Assembly (NCBI RefSeq): GCF_000013225.1
Contig: NC_007776.1
Coordinates: 639,277-703,276 of the forward strand
DNA: 64,000 bases
DNA from: Synechococcus sp. JA-2-3B'a(2-13)
GTDB taxonomy: Bacteria > Cyanobacteriota > Cyanobacteriia > Thermostichales > Thermostichaceae
Direction: 5' to 3'
The notes under the pieces are model-generated. The model saw only the letters and a program-made list of their open reading frames with translations. It searched no databases and was not told where the DNA came from. Both the position numbers and the translations under genes were made by a program. Below are positions 1 through 8,883 of this stretch, piece by piece (within the stretch, counting starts at the first letter, position 1; every line of letters starts with the position of its first letter).

Positions 1-1
1 G

Positions 2-574
2 AGGGCGGCACTCCAACGCAAAGCCAGTAAGGGCACACGCAGTTCGCGGCGCAGATGCCGTCAACTGCTGCAACGGCTGTCTGGCAAGGAGAGGCGCTTT
101 CAGGCGTGGGTCAATCATCGCATCTCCAAAGCTATTGTCTCTAGGGCAAAGACCACAAACAGCGCTATTGCCCTGGAAGACCTGACAGGGATCCGGAAAA
201 GAGTCAATCAACAGCCGCGCAACAAGGCCGAACGGCGCAGAACCAACAGTTGGGCGTTCTACCAACTGAGGCAGTTTCTGGAATACAAGGCGAGGGTTGC
301 AGGGGTTTCTCTGATTCTTGTGCCGCCCGCCTACACGTCGCAGACCTGCCACAAGTGTTTGCACATCCATCCCGACCCTGCGCAATCCTATCGCAGTGGC
401 AAGTCGTTCAAGTGTGGGCACTGTGGATGGGAAGGGGATGCGGATTTGAATGGTGCGAATGTGATTGCGCTCTTGGGGGCTGTCGTAAACCGGCCTAGAG
501 GTCCGGGCCTGTTTTGTTCTCTGGTAGAGCAGAACAGGCTCAGGGCTACTGAAAGCCCGCTCCGTACCGCTTAG
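2..574 (+). CDS. tnpB: TnpB, RNA-guided endonuclease of IS605 type (5' truncated by window)
   Basis: The frame is open from base 2 to the stop at 574, giving the C-terminal 190 residues of a TnpB/OrfB protein. A RuvC-type glutamate lies in ALEDLTGIRKR. It is followed by a basic, Asn/Arg-rich stretch, the SQTCHKC half of a zinc ribbon, a second CGHC pair, and the final RuvC aspartate in DADLNGAN. TnpB is known as an RNA-guided nuclease that nicks or cuts donor sites and favours retention of IS605 elements. The sequence past DADLNGAN to the stop is a low-complexity tail over the right-end hairpins, usual for this family. Nothing visible is broken, but the first half and any tnpA partner are not in view. 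Confidence 0.85.
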   Translation, partial: RAALQRKASKGTRSSRRRCRQLLQRLSGKERRFQAWVNHRISKAIVSRAKTTNSAIALEDLTGIRKRVNQQPRNKAERRRTNSWAFYQLRQFLEYKARVAGVSLILVPPAYTSQTCHKCLHIHPDPAQSYRSGKSFKCGHCGWEGDADLNGANVIALLGAVVNRPRGPGLFCSLVEQNRLRATESPLRTA

Positions 575-596
575 CGGTCGGAGCCGGGTAGTTTAC
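480..596 (+). ncRNA. candidate omega RNA / right-end guide scaffold of the TnpB element
   Basis: In IS605 elements the guide RNA overlaps the 3' end of tnpB and the right end. Here a stem CCTGTT...AACAGG (about 507-538) is followed by AGCCC pairing with GGGCT and then by the strong GCTCCG/CGGAGC hairpin at 559-584, ending at about 596. This matches the expected position and architecture. Transcription is not shown by the sequence, so the RNA is an inference. Confidence 0.5.
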
Positions 597-715
597 TCAG
601 GTTAATATTAATTAACAGTCTGTTGCTGCAAGAACCCACCCGACCCCAGATTGTTACCCATAGGTCACCATCTGCGAGTTCGATTCAAAAACACCCTTTG
701 GGAGGAAACACTTCC

Positions 716-2632
716 GTGAGTCAGAAAGGTAAAAACAAGAAATGGAGAAGCGCGGGGTTATATGCGCTGCTGGCCATCGTCTTGATCTCTTTAGCCACCA
801 CCTTCTTGGGTAATCGCCCGCCTGAGCGTTTGGAGATCAGCTACTCCGACCTGATCAGCCGCGTCGAACGGGGCGAGGTCAGCAAAGTTTTGGTGGAGAC
901 GGCCCCGGATGGTCGCCAGGTTGCCATCGCCGAGGCAGAAATCAACAACCGCGCCACCCAAGTGCAGGTGAATCTGCCCCCCCTTACCCCCGAGTTTGAG
1001 AACACCCTGGTTGCCAACGGGGTGGAGCTGGCCGTGCGTCCTGTCCAAGAGGAGGGGCTACTCGGGCGCATTCTCAGCACCTTCTTCCTGCCAGTTTTGC
1101 TCTTGCTGGGGCTCTTTTTCCTGCTGCGGCGGGCTCAAAATGGCCCAGGCAGCCAAGCTCTCAACTTCGGCAAATCCAGGGCACGGGTGCAAATGGAGCC
1201 GAAAACCCAAATTACCTTCAACGATGTGGCCGGCATCGATCAGGCCAAGCTGGAGCTGGCAGAAGTGGTGGATTTCCTGAAAAACTCAGAGCGCTTCACC
1301 GCTTTGGGAGCCAAGATTCCCCGCGGGGTGCTGCTGGTGGGCCCGCCCGGCACCGGTAAGACCCTGTTGGCCCGCGCCGTAGCCGGAGAAGCAGGTGTGC
1401 CCTTTTTCTCCATTTCCGGCTCCGAGTTTGTGGAGATGTTTGTTGGGGTCGGCGCTTCTCGCGTGCGGGATCTGTTCGAGCAGGCCAAGCAAAATGCTCC
1501 CTGCATCGTCTTCATCGATGAAATTGATGCAGTCGGTCGCCAGCGGGGAGCTGGCTTGGGAGGTGGCAACGACGAACGGGAGCAGACCCTGAACCAGTTG
1601 CTCACCGAGATGGACGGTTTTGAGGGCAACTCCGGTATCATCGTCATTGCGGCCACCAACCGACCGGATGTGCTGGATGCGGCGCTGCTGCGGCCCGGTC
1701 GCTTCGACCGCCAAGTTACGGTGGATCGCCCCGATTTTCAGGGCCGGCTAGAAATCCTCAAGGTGCATGCCCGCGGCAAAACCCTGTCTGCCGATGTGGA
1801 TCTGGAGAAATTGGCCCGCCGTACCCCTGGGTTTACCGGTGCCGATTTGGCCAACCTCCTGAACGAAGCAGCCATTCTGGCAGCCCGCCGCAACCTCACC
1901 GAGATCTCCATGGACGAGATCAACGACGCGGTGGATCGGGTGTTGGCCGGCCCAGAGAAGAAGGATCGGCTGATGAGCGAGCGGCGCAAGGAATTGGTGG
2001 CCTACCACGAGGCGGGCCATGCCCTGGTGGGATCCCTCTTGCCCAACTACGATCCCATCCAAAAAGTGACGATCATCCCCCGGGGACAAGCAGGTGGCCT
2101 CACCTGGTTCATGCCCAGCGATGACGACATGGGACTAACCACCCGTGCCCATCTGAAGAACATGATGACTGTTGCCTTGGGTGGGCGCGTGGCCGAAGAA
2201 GTGGTCTATGGAGAGTCGGAGATCACCACAGGGGCAGCCAGTGACCTGCAGCAGGTGGCCCGCATCGCCCGCAACATGGTGACCCGCTTTGGCATGAGCG
2301 ACCGACTGGGCAATGTGGCCCTGGGCCGCCAATACGCCAACATTTTCCTGGGCCGGGAGATCGCCGCAGAACGGGATTTCTCGGAGGAAACAGCAGCCCT
2401 CATCGACGAAGAGGTGCGGCGGCTGGTGAACGAGGCCTACCAACGGGCTACCTACTTGATTCGAGAAAACCGCGCCCTCTTGGATCGGATCGCCCGTCGT
2501 TTGGTGGAGGCCGAAACCATCGATGGGGAAGAGCTGCAGGCCATCATCGACAACTCTGAGGTGGTGATGTTGCCCCCCGAAGAGGAGCCAGAGCCGCTGA
2601 CTCTGCCTATGGCCGTCAACGCTGGCGCCTAG
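716..2632 (+). CDS. ftsH: ATP-dependent zinc metalloprotease FtsH
   Basis: Membrane-anchored AAA+ protease that extracts and degrades membrane proteins; cyanobacterial members repair photosystem II. There are two N-terminal membrane spans (about residues 12-30 and 112-132) around a lumenal domain. The AAA module follows, with Walker A GPPGTGKT (about residue 209), Walker B FIDEID, and the second region of homology with ATNRPDVLD and RPGRFDR. The zinc protease motif HEAGH is near residue 430. The 638-aa length is typical. The GTG at 716 is chosen because GGAGG lies 10 nt upstream and the family N-terminus fits; the frame also extends to a TTG at 623, but that extra stretch is not FtsH-like. 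A GGGATCCC hairpin follows at 2655-2696. Which of the four cyanobacterial paralogues it is cannot be told here. Confidence 0.96.
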   Translation: MSQKGKNKKWRSAGLYALLAIVLISLATTFLGNRPPERLEISYSDLISRVERGEVSKVLVETAPDGRQVAIAEAEINNRATQVQVNLPPLTPEFENTLVANGVELAVRPVQEEGLLGRILSTFFLPVLLLLGLFFLLRRAQNGPGSQALNFGKSRARVQMEPKTQITFNDVAGIDQAKLELAEVVDFLKNSERFTALGAKIPRGVLLVGPPGTGKTLLARAVAGEAGVPFFSISGSEFVEMFVGVGASRVRDLFEQAKQNAPCIVFIDEIDAVGRQRGAGLGGGNDEREQTLNQLLTEMDGFEGNSGIIVIAATNRPDVLDAALLRPGRFDRQVTVDRPDFQGRLEILKVHARGKTLSADVDLEKLARRTPGFTGADLANLLNEAAILAARRNLTEISMDEINDAVDRVLAGPEKKDRLMSERRKELVAYHEAGHALVGSLLPNYDPIQKVTIIPRGQAGGLTWFMPSDDDMGLTTRAHLKNMMTVALGGRVAEEVVYGESEITTGAASDLQQVARIARNMVTRFGMSDRLGNVALGRQYANIFLGREIAAERDFSEETAALIDEEVRRLVNEAYQRATYLIRENRALLDRIARRLVEAETIDGEELQAIIDNSEVVMLPPEEEPEPLTLPMAVNAGA

Positions 2633-2654
2633 TCTCTTGTCCCCAAGCTCAAAC

Positions 2655-2696
2655 TTGGGATCCCTGCTTTTCCTCTTGAGGAGAGAGGGATCCCAA
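2655..2696. terminator. bidirectional hairpin between convergent ftsH and glgP
   Basis: An 11-bp perfect inverted repeat (TTGGGATCCCT at 2655-2665 with AGGGATCCCAA at 2686-2696) is followed by TGTTTT on the plus strand. It sits between two convergent stop codons and is built on the GGGATCCC palindrome that is abundant throughout this genome. Confidence 0.65.
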
Positions 2697-2735
2697 TGTT
2701 TTGTATGATTTGCGCTGGGAGAGGGGGAGTCCACC

Positions 2736-4937
2736 CTAGCCGGCAACAGCCGAACCCAACAAAGTCCGGCTCGCCTCTGCTTCCAGGGGCTGAGGCTCGT
2801 AGATTTTCAGCACGTACTCCGCTACCATGCGGTCGGTGTTGAAAACGGGGTTGAGCGTGCGGATCGCCTCCTTCATGCGGGCAATCCAACGACGTGGGAT
2901 CCCTTTCTCATCCCGGTCGTAGAACATGGGGATTACTTCATACTCCAACAAGTCGTAGAGGGAGTTGGCGTCCAAGTCGTCTTGGGCAGCGGGATCCAGA
3001 CCTTCGATTTCTTGGCCAATAGCCCAGCCATTGCGACCGTTGTAACCCTCCGGCCACCAGCCATCCAGCACCGACAAATTCAATCCCCCACTGAAGCCCA
3101 CCTTTTGCCCTGAGGTGCCAGAGGCTTCCAGAGGGCGTCGCGGGTTGTTCAGCCACACATCGACCCCCTGCACCAAATTGCGACCGACATAGGCATCGTA
3201 GTTTTCGATGAAGGCGACCCGGTTGGCCACCTCAGGCCGGTTCGACCATTCCACCACCCGCTGGATCAGGCGCTTGCCCCCTTCATCCCGCGGATGGGCC
3301 TTGCCGGCGAAGATAATTTGCACAGGGTACTCTTTGTTGGTGAAGATGCGGGTAATTCGCTCCAGATTTCGCAGGATCAAATCTCCTCGCTTGTAGGTGC
3401 TGAAGCGACGGGCAAACCCAATCGTCAAGACCTTGGGATCCAGCAACTGGTTGACCGCTTGGATGCGTTCGTTGCTTTCGCCGCGATTGCGCCGGGCCCG
3501 CAACACCCGGTGACGGGTGAAAGACACCAGCCGCTCCCGCAGAGCTTCTTTGCGCCGCCACAGTTCTTCATCTGGGATCTCTTCCACCTTGGCCCACAGT
3601 TCCGGGTCTGACACCCGCTCCGGCCAATCGGGGCCCAAGTACTGGTCGTAGAGATTCCAGAAGAGGGGGGAAACCCAGGTACGGGCGTGAACCCCATTGG
3701 TAATGGAGCTGATGGGCACCTCATCCACCGATCGCTCAGGGTAGAGCACATGCCACATTTCGCGAGAAACCCGTCCGTGGAGCTTGCTTACGCCATTGGC
3801 TGCCCGCGCGTACCGCAAAGCCAGCACCGTCATGTTAAAGCGCTCCCAGGGATCCCCGGTGCGCCGAGCTCCCAAAGCCAAAAATTGTTCCCGCGTCAGG
3901 CCCAGTTGAGGCCAGAAGGAGGCAAAGAACGCATCCATCTCATTGGGGCTAAAGGCATCGTGGCCAGCCGGCACCGGTGTATGGGTGGTAAACACACATT
4001 TTTCCCGCACCTTGGCCTCCGCCGTCTCGAAGGGGGTGCCCCGCGCCACTTCCTCCCGCAGCAACTCCAGCGTTAGGAAAGCAGCGTGCCCTTCATTCAT
4101 GTGATAGACCATGGGATCCAAACCCAACTGGCGCAGCAGACGCACCCCACCGATACCCAGGATGCACTCTTGGGCGATGCGGGTATCGGTGCTGCCCCCG
4201 TAGAGGTGGGCGGTAATCCAGCGGTCGATGGGGTCGTTCTCCGGCAGGTCGGTGTCCAGCAGAAAGAGCGGCACCCGGCCCACGTCTGCTCGCCAGGCAC
4301 GCGCCTTCACCAACCGCTGCCGCATCGCCACTTCCACCAACAGAGGGCTGCCATCCGGCTGGCGCACCAGAGTCAACGGCAGAGACTCAAACTCAGAGTC
4401 TTCGTAAAGCTCCCCCTGCCAGCCATTGTTGTCCAGGCGCTGTTGGAAGTAGCCCTGACGGTAGAGCAACCCGATGGCCACCAGGGGCACTCCCAAATCT
4501 GAAGCCGACTTGAGGTGATCGGCGGCCAACATACCCAGCCCGCCAGAGTAGGTGGGCAAAGACTCGTGCAAGCCGTATTCGGCACAGAAATAGGCAATAG
4601 GACGCTGCCAGTCGTAGGTTTTCATGGTGCGCTTGGCCCAGGTATCCTCAGCCGTCATGTACTGCCGATAGGACTGCACCATCCGGTTCAACGTGTTGAG
4701 GTAGTTCACATCGGTGGCCAAGGCTGCCAACCGCAAGTAGGAAACCTCCTCCAGCATGCGCACCGGGTTGTGGGAGGTTTTTTCCCACAGGGCGGGATCC
4801 ATTTCCCGGAAAATGGTGAGGTGATCCGGGTTCCAGGTCCACCAATAGTTGCGGGCGATCTCGCACAGGGGCGTGAGCGCTTCCGGCAGCACCGGACAAC
4901 GTTCGGGAAAAGCAGGAGCTAAGGTGGCAATGGACAT
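2736..4937 (-). CDS. glgP: alpha-glucan phosphorylase (GT35)
   Basis: Removes glucose units from glycogen ends as glucose-1-phosphate. The 733-aa protein is of the shorter MalP/GlgP type, with an N-terminal DUF3417-like segment (RNYWWTWNPDH). It has YFCAEYGLHESLPTYSGGLG near residue 115, the glycogen-site region GNEGHAAF-like (MNEGHAAFL), SSITNGVH, and the C-terminal EASGTSGQK region around the pyridoxal-phosphate site. It converges on ftsH. Together with glgA, the GH57 branching enzyme and treS-mak in this window it covers glycogen turnover. The 450-bp region upstream carries its promoter. Confidence 0.95.
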   Translation of the reverse strand: MSIATLAPAFPERCPVLPEALTPLCEIARNYWWTWNPDHLTIFREMDPALWEKTSHNPVRMLEEVSYLRLAALATDVNYLNTLNRMVQSYRQYMTAEDTWAKRTMKTYDWQRPIAYFCAEYGLHESLPTYSGGLGMLAADHLKSASDLGVPLVAIGLLYRQGYFQQRLDNNGWQGELYEDSEFESLPLTLVRQPDGSPLLVEVAMRQRLVKARAWRADVGRVPLFLLDTDLPENDPIDRWITAHLYGGSTDTRIAQECILGIGGVRLLRQLGLDPMVYHMNEGHAAFLTLELLREEVARGTPFETAEAKVREKCVFTTHTPVPAGHDAFSPNEMDAFFASFWPQLGLTREQFLALGARRTGDPWERFNMTVLALRYARAANGVSKLHGRVSREMWHVLYPERSVDEVPISSITNGVHARTWVSPLFWNLYDQYLGPDWPERVSDPELWAKVEEIPDEELWRRKEALRERLVSFTRHRVLRARRNRGESNERIQAVNQLLDPKVLTIGFARRFSTYKRGDLILRNLERITRIFTNKEYPVQIIFAGKAHPRDEGGKRLIQRVVEWSNRPEVANRVAFIENYDAYVGRNLVQGVDVWLNNPRRPLEASGTSGQKVGFSGGLNLSVLDGWWPEGYNGRNGWAIGQEIEGLDPAAQDDLDANSLYDLLEYEVIPMFYDRDEKGIPRRWIARMKEAIRTLNPVFNTDRMVAEYVLKIYEPQPLEAEASRTLLGSAVAG

Positions 4938-5390
4938 AGGACAGATACCTGGGGTTAAAGTTATGGGCTCGAAAAAGAAGAGGTAGAGGTCGATCCTGGT
5001 AAACGTATCTCAAAATTATTATTGAGCCGATCCTGAGGATTCTGAGGGGGGAATTCAAGATCTCTACAAAATCTTCAGGGGACGTAACCCAAATTTTCCA
5101 GGGCTTCTCTCGATCTTGTCATAGCAGCGCGGAGCCTTCAAAAGCAGCGTTCACAGGCAGCCCAGCTTTCGATTCCGGCAGAAGCTGCCCGTCTAGAAGC
5201 TGCCCGTCTATCGTAAGAGATGGTGCAACATTAGAGTTAACTCAAAGTTAACAAAATCTACAGAACCCCAACGAACCCTTGGGGAACCCCTCCGGTTCAA
5301 TTAAAATGCTGCTTCTCATAAGCTCTTAAAAACTGCAGCTACTTTTGCTACCAATCGATGATTTTGTTGGCTTCTCCTTGAAGTTGAGCC
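4938..5390. other. intergenic region upstream of glgP with a 15-bp tandem duplication
   Basis: No gene is seen in 453 bp. It is AT-richer than its surroundings. AGAAGCTGCCCGTCT is repeated exactly at 5180-5194 and 5195-5209. An imperfect palindrome (CTCAA...TTGAG, 5009-5026) lies about 70-90 bp upstream of the glgP start and could be an operator; that is a guess. Confidence 0.5.
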
Positions 5391-6575
5391 TTAACGTCCT
5401 TCCACCACTGCCAGACTGGTGTTGCGGTAGTAGTGGCTGAGGATCTGTTGGTAAGAGTAGTTTTGGCTGGCCAGGGCGGCAGCTCCCCACTGGCTCATGC
5501 CCACCCCGTGCCCGTAGCCCCGCCCATGAATCTCAAAGAAAGCTGGGAATGTCCCTGCCACAGGAGCCAGGCTGGCCGTAGTGGCGGCCTCCCCGCGCGG
5601 GCTAATGGCAATCTTTGTGCTGCGCAACCCAAGAGCCCGACGAAAATCGCCGGCATTGAGATCTCTGATCCCTTGGGATCCCGTCAAGCGCACCGTGATT
5701 GCCCGTCCCCACGGGGAGCTGCGCAGTACCTCCACAGAACGAATGGCACCGATCCCGGCAGCCAATTGCTGAATCTGTTGGGCAGGAACGGTGGCCGTCC
5801 AGCTAAACACCGGTGAGTGCTGATCGAAATCCGGCACCCCCTGTAAGTAGGGCCGCGATTCTAACCAGACGTTGCCTGCATCATCTGTATGTCCCCCCGC
5901 AGAGGAGTGGAAAACCGCATTGATCAACTGCCCCTGGTAGATGAGAACCTGCCCGGCGGTCTCACGGGCAGCCGCTTGGGTACGGCTGGATTCGGCAGCC
6001 ACTCCCTTGTAAACCTGCCAATCAATCCCGTTTCCTAAGTCAAAAGGCTGCTGGGAACGGCGACTGCGGTGGTAGAGGGCATAGGTGCGGGAGGCCACGG
6101 CTTGGGCTTTAAGAGCCTCCATGGGAAAACGGTGTCCCATCTCGCTGCCCACCACGCTGGAAACGTAGTCCTCCAAGCCAACTTGGTTGATGGCAATCAC
6201 CCCACGCTCGCCAGGGATCAGCTCCACCAAGCCACGGTACCAATTCTGGTCGATAAACACTAACCCATCGGAGGTGGTGGGCTGTAGGTAAAGACGTTCT
6301 CCCTGTTGGCCGGCCAAACTGACTGCTGAACCCGAACGGCTGGCCTGCAGCGGTTGCATGGCCTGAACCTCTGCCAGCGGCTGTCCCTGGGCATTCAATA
6401 GGCGGGCTCCGGTAGAGCTGCCGACGGTGACCTGGGGCTTGTTGACGGCAATACCTACCCGCAGCAGCACCCGTGCCTGCACCGGAAAGGTCAAGCACAG
6501 CCAAGCCCAAACCAGAAGGGCAATACTCCTAAGCCAAGCTGATGGGAGAGGAGAAAAGGAGAGGGCAATAGTCAC
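5391..6575 (-). CDS. SpoIID/LytB domain protein, exported
   Basis: Family members are lytic transglycosylases acting on stripped peptidoglycan glycan strands, or amidase enhancers. The 394-aa protein starts with a signal peptide (hydrophobic about 13-33, PVQA at the cleavage region). It carries the SpoIID hallmarks EDYVSSVVGSEM, ALKAQAVASRTYALY, HSSAGGHTDD and, near the C-terminus, GRGYGHGVGMSQWGA. The conserved catalytic-type Glu of the SEM motif is present. It is monocistronic as far as seen. It is probably a cell-wall remodelling enzyme; the exact activity is unknown. Confidence 0.88.
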   Translation of the reverse strand: MTIALSFSPLPSAWLRSIALLVWAWLCLTFPVQARVLLRVGIAVNKPQVTVGSSTGARLLNAQGQPLAEVQAMQPLQASRSGSAVSLAGQQGERLYLQPTTSDGLVFIDQNWYRGLVELIPGERGVIAINQVGLEDYVSSVVGSEMGHRFPMEALKAQAVASRTYALYHRSRRSQQPFDLGNGIDWQVYKGVAAESSRTQAAARETAGQVLIYQGQLINAVFHSSAGGHTDDAGNVWLESRPYLQGVPDFDQHSPVFSWTATVPAQQIQQLAAGIGAIRSVEVLRSSPWGRAITVRLTGSQGIRDLNAGDFRRALGLRSTKIAISPRGEAATTASLAPVAGTFPAFFEIHGRGYGHGVGMSQWGAAALASQNYSYQQILSHYYRNTSLAVVEGR

Positions 6576-6710
6576 ACACCAATCCTCTGTGAAAGACTAC
6601 CCGCCGCTGGGCATAGCCAGCGAGGGATCCCAGACAAGTCGGGTTTTGAGAATCCAGGCATAGGGCCGACGCACCCTCAACAACCCAAGCGGCCACCGTT
6701 GGGCTCAAGA

Positions 6711-6753
6711 GATCCCGCACTCGGAAAGCCTTTTTTGAGGCTGGTGCGGGATC
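6711..6753. repeat. inverted repeat downstream of tadA
   Basis: GATCCCGCAC (6711-6720) pairs with GTGCGGGATC (6744-6753), with an inner AGCC/GGCT stem round a T-run. It could act as a terminator for tadA, which ends about 95 bp away, but no T-run follows on the minus strand. Confidence 0.4.
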
Positions 6754-6848
6754 CCGGGCAAGGGCCAGCCGAACCCGTTATGACAGTATCAAAAACATCC
6801 TGCAGATGCACGACTTCAACCCAGAATTTTCCGCCCCCAGTCCCTCGG

Positions 6849-7382
6849 TCAGGATTCAGCCGGCTCAGAGGGGATCCCGCGCCGGCGGCAAAACCACTGC
6901 TGCAATAGGCGGCGACACTCGGCCTCGCAGACTCCGCCGATGACCTCCGGGCAATGGAAGCTGGCGGCAGAAGCTGGCAAATTGAGCACGCTGCGCAGTG
7001 CTCCGGCCTTGGGATCATCGGCGCCGTAGATTACCTGGGCCAGCCGCGATTGGCTGATTGCCCCCGCACACATGGGGCAGGGCTCCAGGGTCACATACAG
7101 CCGACAGCCCTGCAGCTGCCAATCGCCCAAGCGCTGCCCTGCCTGCCGTAGGGCCAGAATCTCCGCATGGGCCGTGGGATCCCGATCCCGTTCCCGCCGG
7201 TTGCTGCTCAAAGCCAGCAACTTTTCCCCTGGCCCCACCACCAGAGCGGCCACCGGAACCTCTCCGGCTTCTCCCGCTTGCTCAGCTTCTCGCAAGGCCA
7301 ACTGCATCCAGGCGCGGTGGCGCTGCCACAGATCCCACCCTTGCGGCTCGGAGGAATGGAGCATACTCGGATCCCCGATCAT
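6849..7382 (-). CDS. tadA: tRNA-specific adenosine deaminase
   Basis: Deaminates A34 to inosine in tRNA-Arg(ACG). The zinc site is clear: HAE (with the proton-shuttling Glu) in TAHAEILALRQAG and PCPMCAGA for the two cysteines. The core domain is of usual length, with a short C-terminal extension rich in Arg. Start is uncertain: the ATG at 7382 is used, another lies at 7364, and a TTG extends it to 7415. None has a strong ribosome site. Confidence 0.93.
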   Translation of the reverse strand: MIGDPSMLHSSEPQGWDLWQRHRAWMQLALREAEQAGEAGEVPVAALVVGPGEKLLALSSNRRERDRDPTAHAEILALRQAGQRLGDWQLQGCRLYVTLEPCPMCAGAISQSRLAQVIYGADDPKAGALRSVLNLPASAASFHCPEVIGGVCEAECRRLLQQWFCRRRGIPSEPAES

Positions 7383-7574
7383 TTTGGGCGTTTCGAGCAC
7401 TGCCTCTGTCCGCAAGATTTGCTAGGGTAAGCACACATACCCCGAACATCCAAAAGTAAAGAGTAGGAATAGATAGAATAGACCAGGAGTGAACTGGGTC
7501 TTGATGGCGTAAGTCGGGGGAGCGGGTTCACGCCTTTTGAGTCTTGGCGATACGGCTTAGCTTTGGGAGGGAGC

Positions 7575-8816
7575 ATGGCGCGGATTCTACGGCATACACT
7601 TTTGGCGATGGCTCTGTTTGGTGGAGGCGTCGCAGGTGGGGTCTGGCTATCGTCTCGAGCGGGGCAGGAGTGGTTACAGCAAACTCCCCTGATCACTTGG
7701 ACGCGACGGGCCAGTGAGGGAGTGGGATCCCTTTTGCCCTGGTCTGAGCCCCGCCCTGAGGCTGCGAATTCTGCTCCTCCCGCCGATGCTGTCCGGCCTT
7801 CCAATTTTATTGCTGCAGTCGCCCAAAAGGTCGGCCCAGCGGTGGTGCGCATCGATGCCACCCGCACTGTGTCGAGGGGGGTCAACCCAGAACTGTTCAA
7901 CCAGCCCCTGTTTCGCCGCTTCTTTGGAAATCAGATACCGCAGTTGCCGCAGGAGTTTCAGCAGGAGGGCACCGGATCGGGCTTTATCATCGACGCCAGT
8001 GGCCTGATCCTCACCAACGCCCATGTGGTGGAAGGCAGCGAGCGGGTCAGGGTTCACCTGCTGGATGGGCGCACCTTTGAAGGGGAGGTGAAGGGCTCAG
8101 ACCCGGTTACCGATATCGCGGTGATCAAGATTGAGGGGGAGAATCTGCCCACGGTTACTTTGGGCAACTCTGACTTGGTGCGACCGGGGGATTGGGCCAT
8201 CGCCATTGGCAACCCGCTGGGCCTGGACAATACCGTAACTGCTGGGATCATCAGCGCCGTCGGGCGCTCCTCCGGGCAAATTGGGGCTGTCAACAAGCGG
8301 GTGACTTTCCTGCAAACGGATGCGGCCATTAACCCCGGCAACTCGGGTGGCCCACTGCTGGATGCGGAAGGCCGCGTGATTGGGGTGAATACGGCCATCT
8401 TCCAGCGGGCCCAGAGTGTGGGCTTTGCCATCCCCATCAACCGCGCCATGGAAATTGCCGAGCAATTGATCCGGAATGGTCGGGTAGAGCACGCTTTCTT
8501 GGGCATTCGCATGATCACCCTCAACCCCGACATTGTGGCCCGCCTCAACCGCGACCCCGCTCGCCCCACCACGCTGACGGTGGAAGAAGGGGTTTTGATC
8601 GGGCAGGTGATTCCGGGATCCCCGGCTGAGGAGATTGGCTTGCGGGAGGGGGATGTGATCACTGAAATCAATGGGCAGGCCATCCACGATGCCGAGCAGG
8701 TGCAGCAGTTGGTGGAAGCCGCTGGGGTGGGCAATACGCTGACGCTGCGGGTCATCCGCGATGGACAGGCGCGCACCTTCCAGGTGAAAACTGGAGTGCT
8801 GCCCGTAGACTTCTAA
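7575..8816 (+). CDS. HtrA/Deg-type serine protease (HhoA/HhoB family)
   Basis: Periplasmic or thylakoid-lumen quality-control protease. The 413-aa protein has an N-terminal hydrophobic segment (signal/anchor, about residues 5-25). The trypsin-like domain has its triad in LTNAHVVEG (His), VTDIAVIK (Asp) and NPGNSGGPLLD (Ser). A single PDZ domain follows (from about residue 305, IPGSPAEEIGLREGDVI). The ATG at 7575 is preceded by GGGAGGG. An in-frame TTG 12 bp upstream overlaps that ribosome site and is rejected. Which of the three cyanobacterial Deg proteases it is remains open. Confidence 0.93.
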   Translation: MARILRHTLLAMALFGGGVAGGVWLSSRAGQEWLQQTPLITWTRRASEGVGSLLPWSEPRPEAANSAPPADAVRPSNFIAAVAQKVGPAVVRIDATRTVSRGVNPELFNQPLFRRFFGNQIPQLPQEFQQEGTGSGFIIDASGLILTNAHVVEGSERVRVHLLDGRTFEGEVKGSDPVTDIAVIKIEGENLPTVTLGNSDLVRPGDWAIAIGNPLGLDNTVTAGIISAVGRSSGQIGAVNKRVTFLQTDAAINPGNSGGPLLDAEGRVIGVNTAIFQRAQSVGFAIPINRAMEIAEQLIRNGRVEHAFLGIRMITLNPDIVARLNRDPARPTTLTVEEGVLIGQVIPGSPAEEIGLREGDVITEINGQAIHDAEQVQQLVEAAGVGNTLTLRVIRDGQARTFQVKTGVLPVDF

Positions 8817-8883
8817 GCAGTTTTATGTGCCGTCAATTTACTGATCCCCGTGACACAATGACCCTAGAGGCGGGGATCCAGAT

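Larger units (their letters stand above)
1..596 (+). mobile_element. 3' part of an IS200/IS605-family TnpB element, cut by window edge
   Basis: The tnpB 3' half is followed by a right-end structure. A perfect stem (GCTCCG at 559-564 with CGGAGC at 579-584, enclosing ACCGC/GCGGT) overlaps the stop codon, and the element appears to finish at GGGTAGTTTAC, about 596. The boundary is supported by the element inside gdhA near 40115, which ends in the same letters and then diverges. The left end lies outside the window. Confidence 0.8.

Noticed and set aside
623-715. ftsH starting at TTG 623
   Set aside because: The added 31 residues are unlike FtsH, and GGAGG is correctly placed for GTG 716.
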